From positions 35,560,604 to 35,624,603 of the forward strand of contig NC_067129.1 of the NCBI RefSeq assembly GCF_021347895.1: a stretch of DNA of 64,000 nucleotides, written 5' to 3'. A model generated the notes under the pieces. The model made no database searches. It had not been told where the DNA came from and worked only from the letters and a program-made list of their open reading frames with translations. Shown in pieces: positions 63,929 through 64,000 of this stretch (the stretch's first letter is position 1; each line of letters begins with the position of its first letter). Source of the DNA: Acanthochromis polyacanthus. Taxonomy: Eukaryota; Chordata; Actinopteri; Pomacentridae. A program made the position numbers and the translations under genes.

Positions 63929-64000
63929 CAACCCGGTCTCACGGGGATTCGTGAAACTGTCACGTAAGTTTTAGTTTCGGTTTCGTGCGCACCAACACGA
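63929..64000 (+). mobile_element. second MITE copy, cut by the window end
   Basis: Starts CAACCCGGTCTCACGGGGAT and continues with the same 108-bp terminal repeat as the MITE at 28463. The window ends inside that repeat. Confidence 0.9.

Overview
The window is vertebrate genomic DNA. It is intron-bearing, AT-rich and packed with transposable elements whose families (Tc1-like DD34E transposons, hAT and Kolobok-type elements, a Gmr1-like LTR element, L2-type LINEs, tRNA-derived SINEs) point to a teleost fish. I see no bacterial-style operons, rRNA genes, true tRNA genes or CRISPR arrays. The only plausible non-transposon genes are a head-to-head pair near the left end. All boundaries, duplications and splice sites come from reading the sequence by eye.

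Left region (1-20.5 kb). A minus-strand gene (exons at about 3942-3726, 2637-2521, 2401-2334 and 1101-965) and a plus-strand gene (exons at 4241-4327, 5259-5321, 5654-5788 and 8001-8141) diverge from a 298-bp interval that holds three CGCGAGA motifs. A complete Tc1-like transposon (6296-7930) sits in an intron of the plus-strand gene. Downstream come a second Tc1-like element broken by a solo LTR (8742-10845), a decayed Tc1 copy split by a poly(A)-tailed GC-rich retroposon with a 17-bp target duplication (11717-14206), a truncated SINE (17518-17814), and two 726-bp arms of an almost perfect inverted duplication (18227-20033).

Middle region (20.5-42.5 kb). A 5'-truncated LINE (24827-32763) was split by a 6.7-kb LTR retrotransposon (25315-32045). 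Its proteins are Ty3/Gypsy-like, but the order is gag-protease-integrase-RT-RNase H, as in the Gmr1 group. A 560-bp MITE then landed in its integrase. A second 1635-bp Tc1 copy (37742-39376) has lost its catalytic Glu. A hAT-type element with an 8-bp target duplication lies at 40739-42450.

Right region (42.5-64 kb). A repeated segment occurs in inverted orientation around 42.45-54.27 kb and 61.3-62.85 kb. In the left copy it was split by an L2-type LINE, and that LINE was split by an 8641-bp TTAA-flanked DNA transposon (45347-53987). This transposon carries two convergent genes. One is a 13-exon Kolobok-like transposase. The other is a three-exon 247-aa protein whose C-terminal half matches the cysteine-rich 'ballast' domain at the C terminus of P2X7 receptors. 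This is the most interesting item in the window: a DNA transposon carrying a P2X7-ballast gene. A third, apparently intact Tc1 copy (56189-57823), a non-autonomous hAT (54267-55102) and a further L2 LINE complete the region. The window ends inside another copy of the MITE seen in the LTR element.

Functionally, nearly everything here is self-replicating DNA. The nesting gives a relative chronology: repeated segment, then LINE, then Kolobok, then insertions inside Kolobok. Most coding copies are broken. The possible exceptions are Tc1 copies 1 and 3 and the ballast gene.
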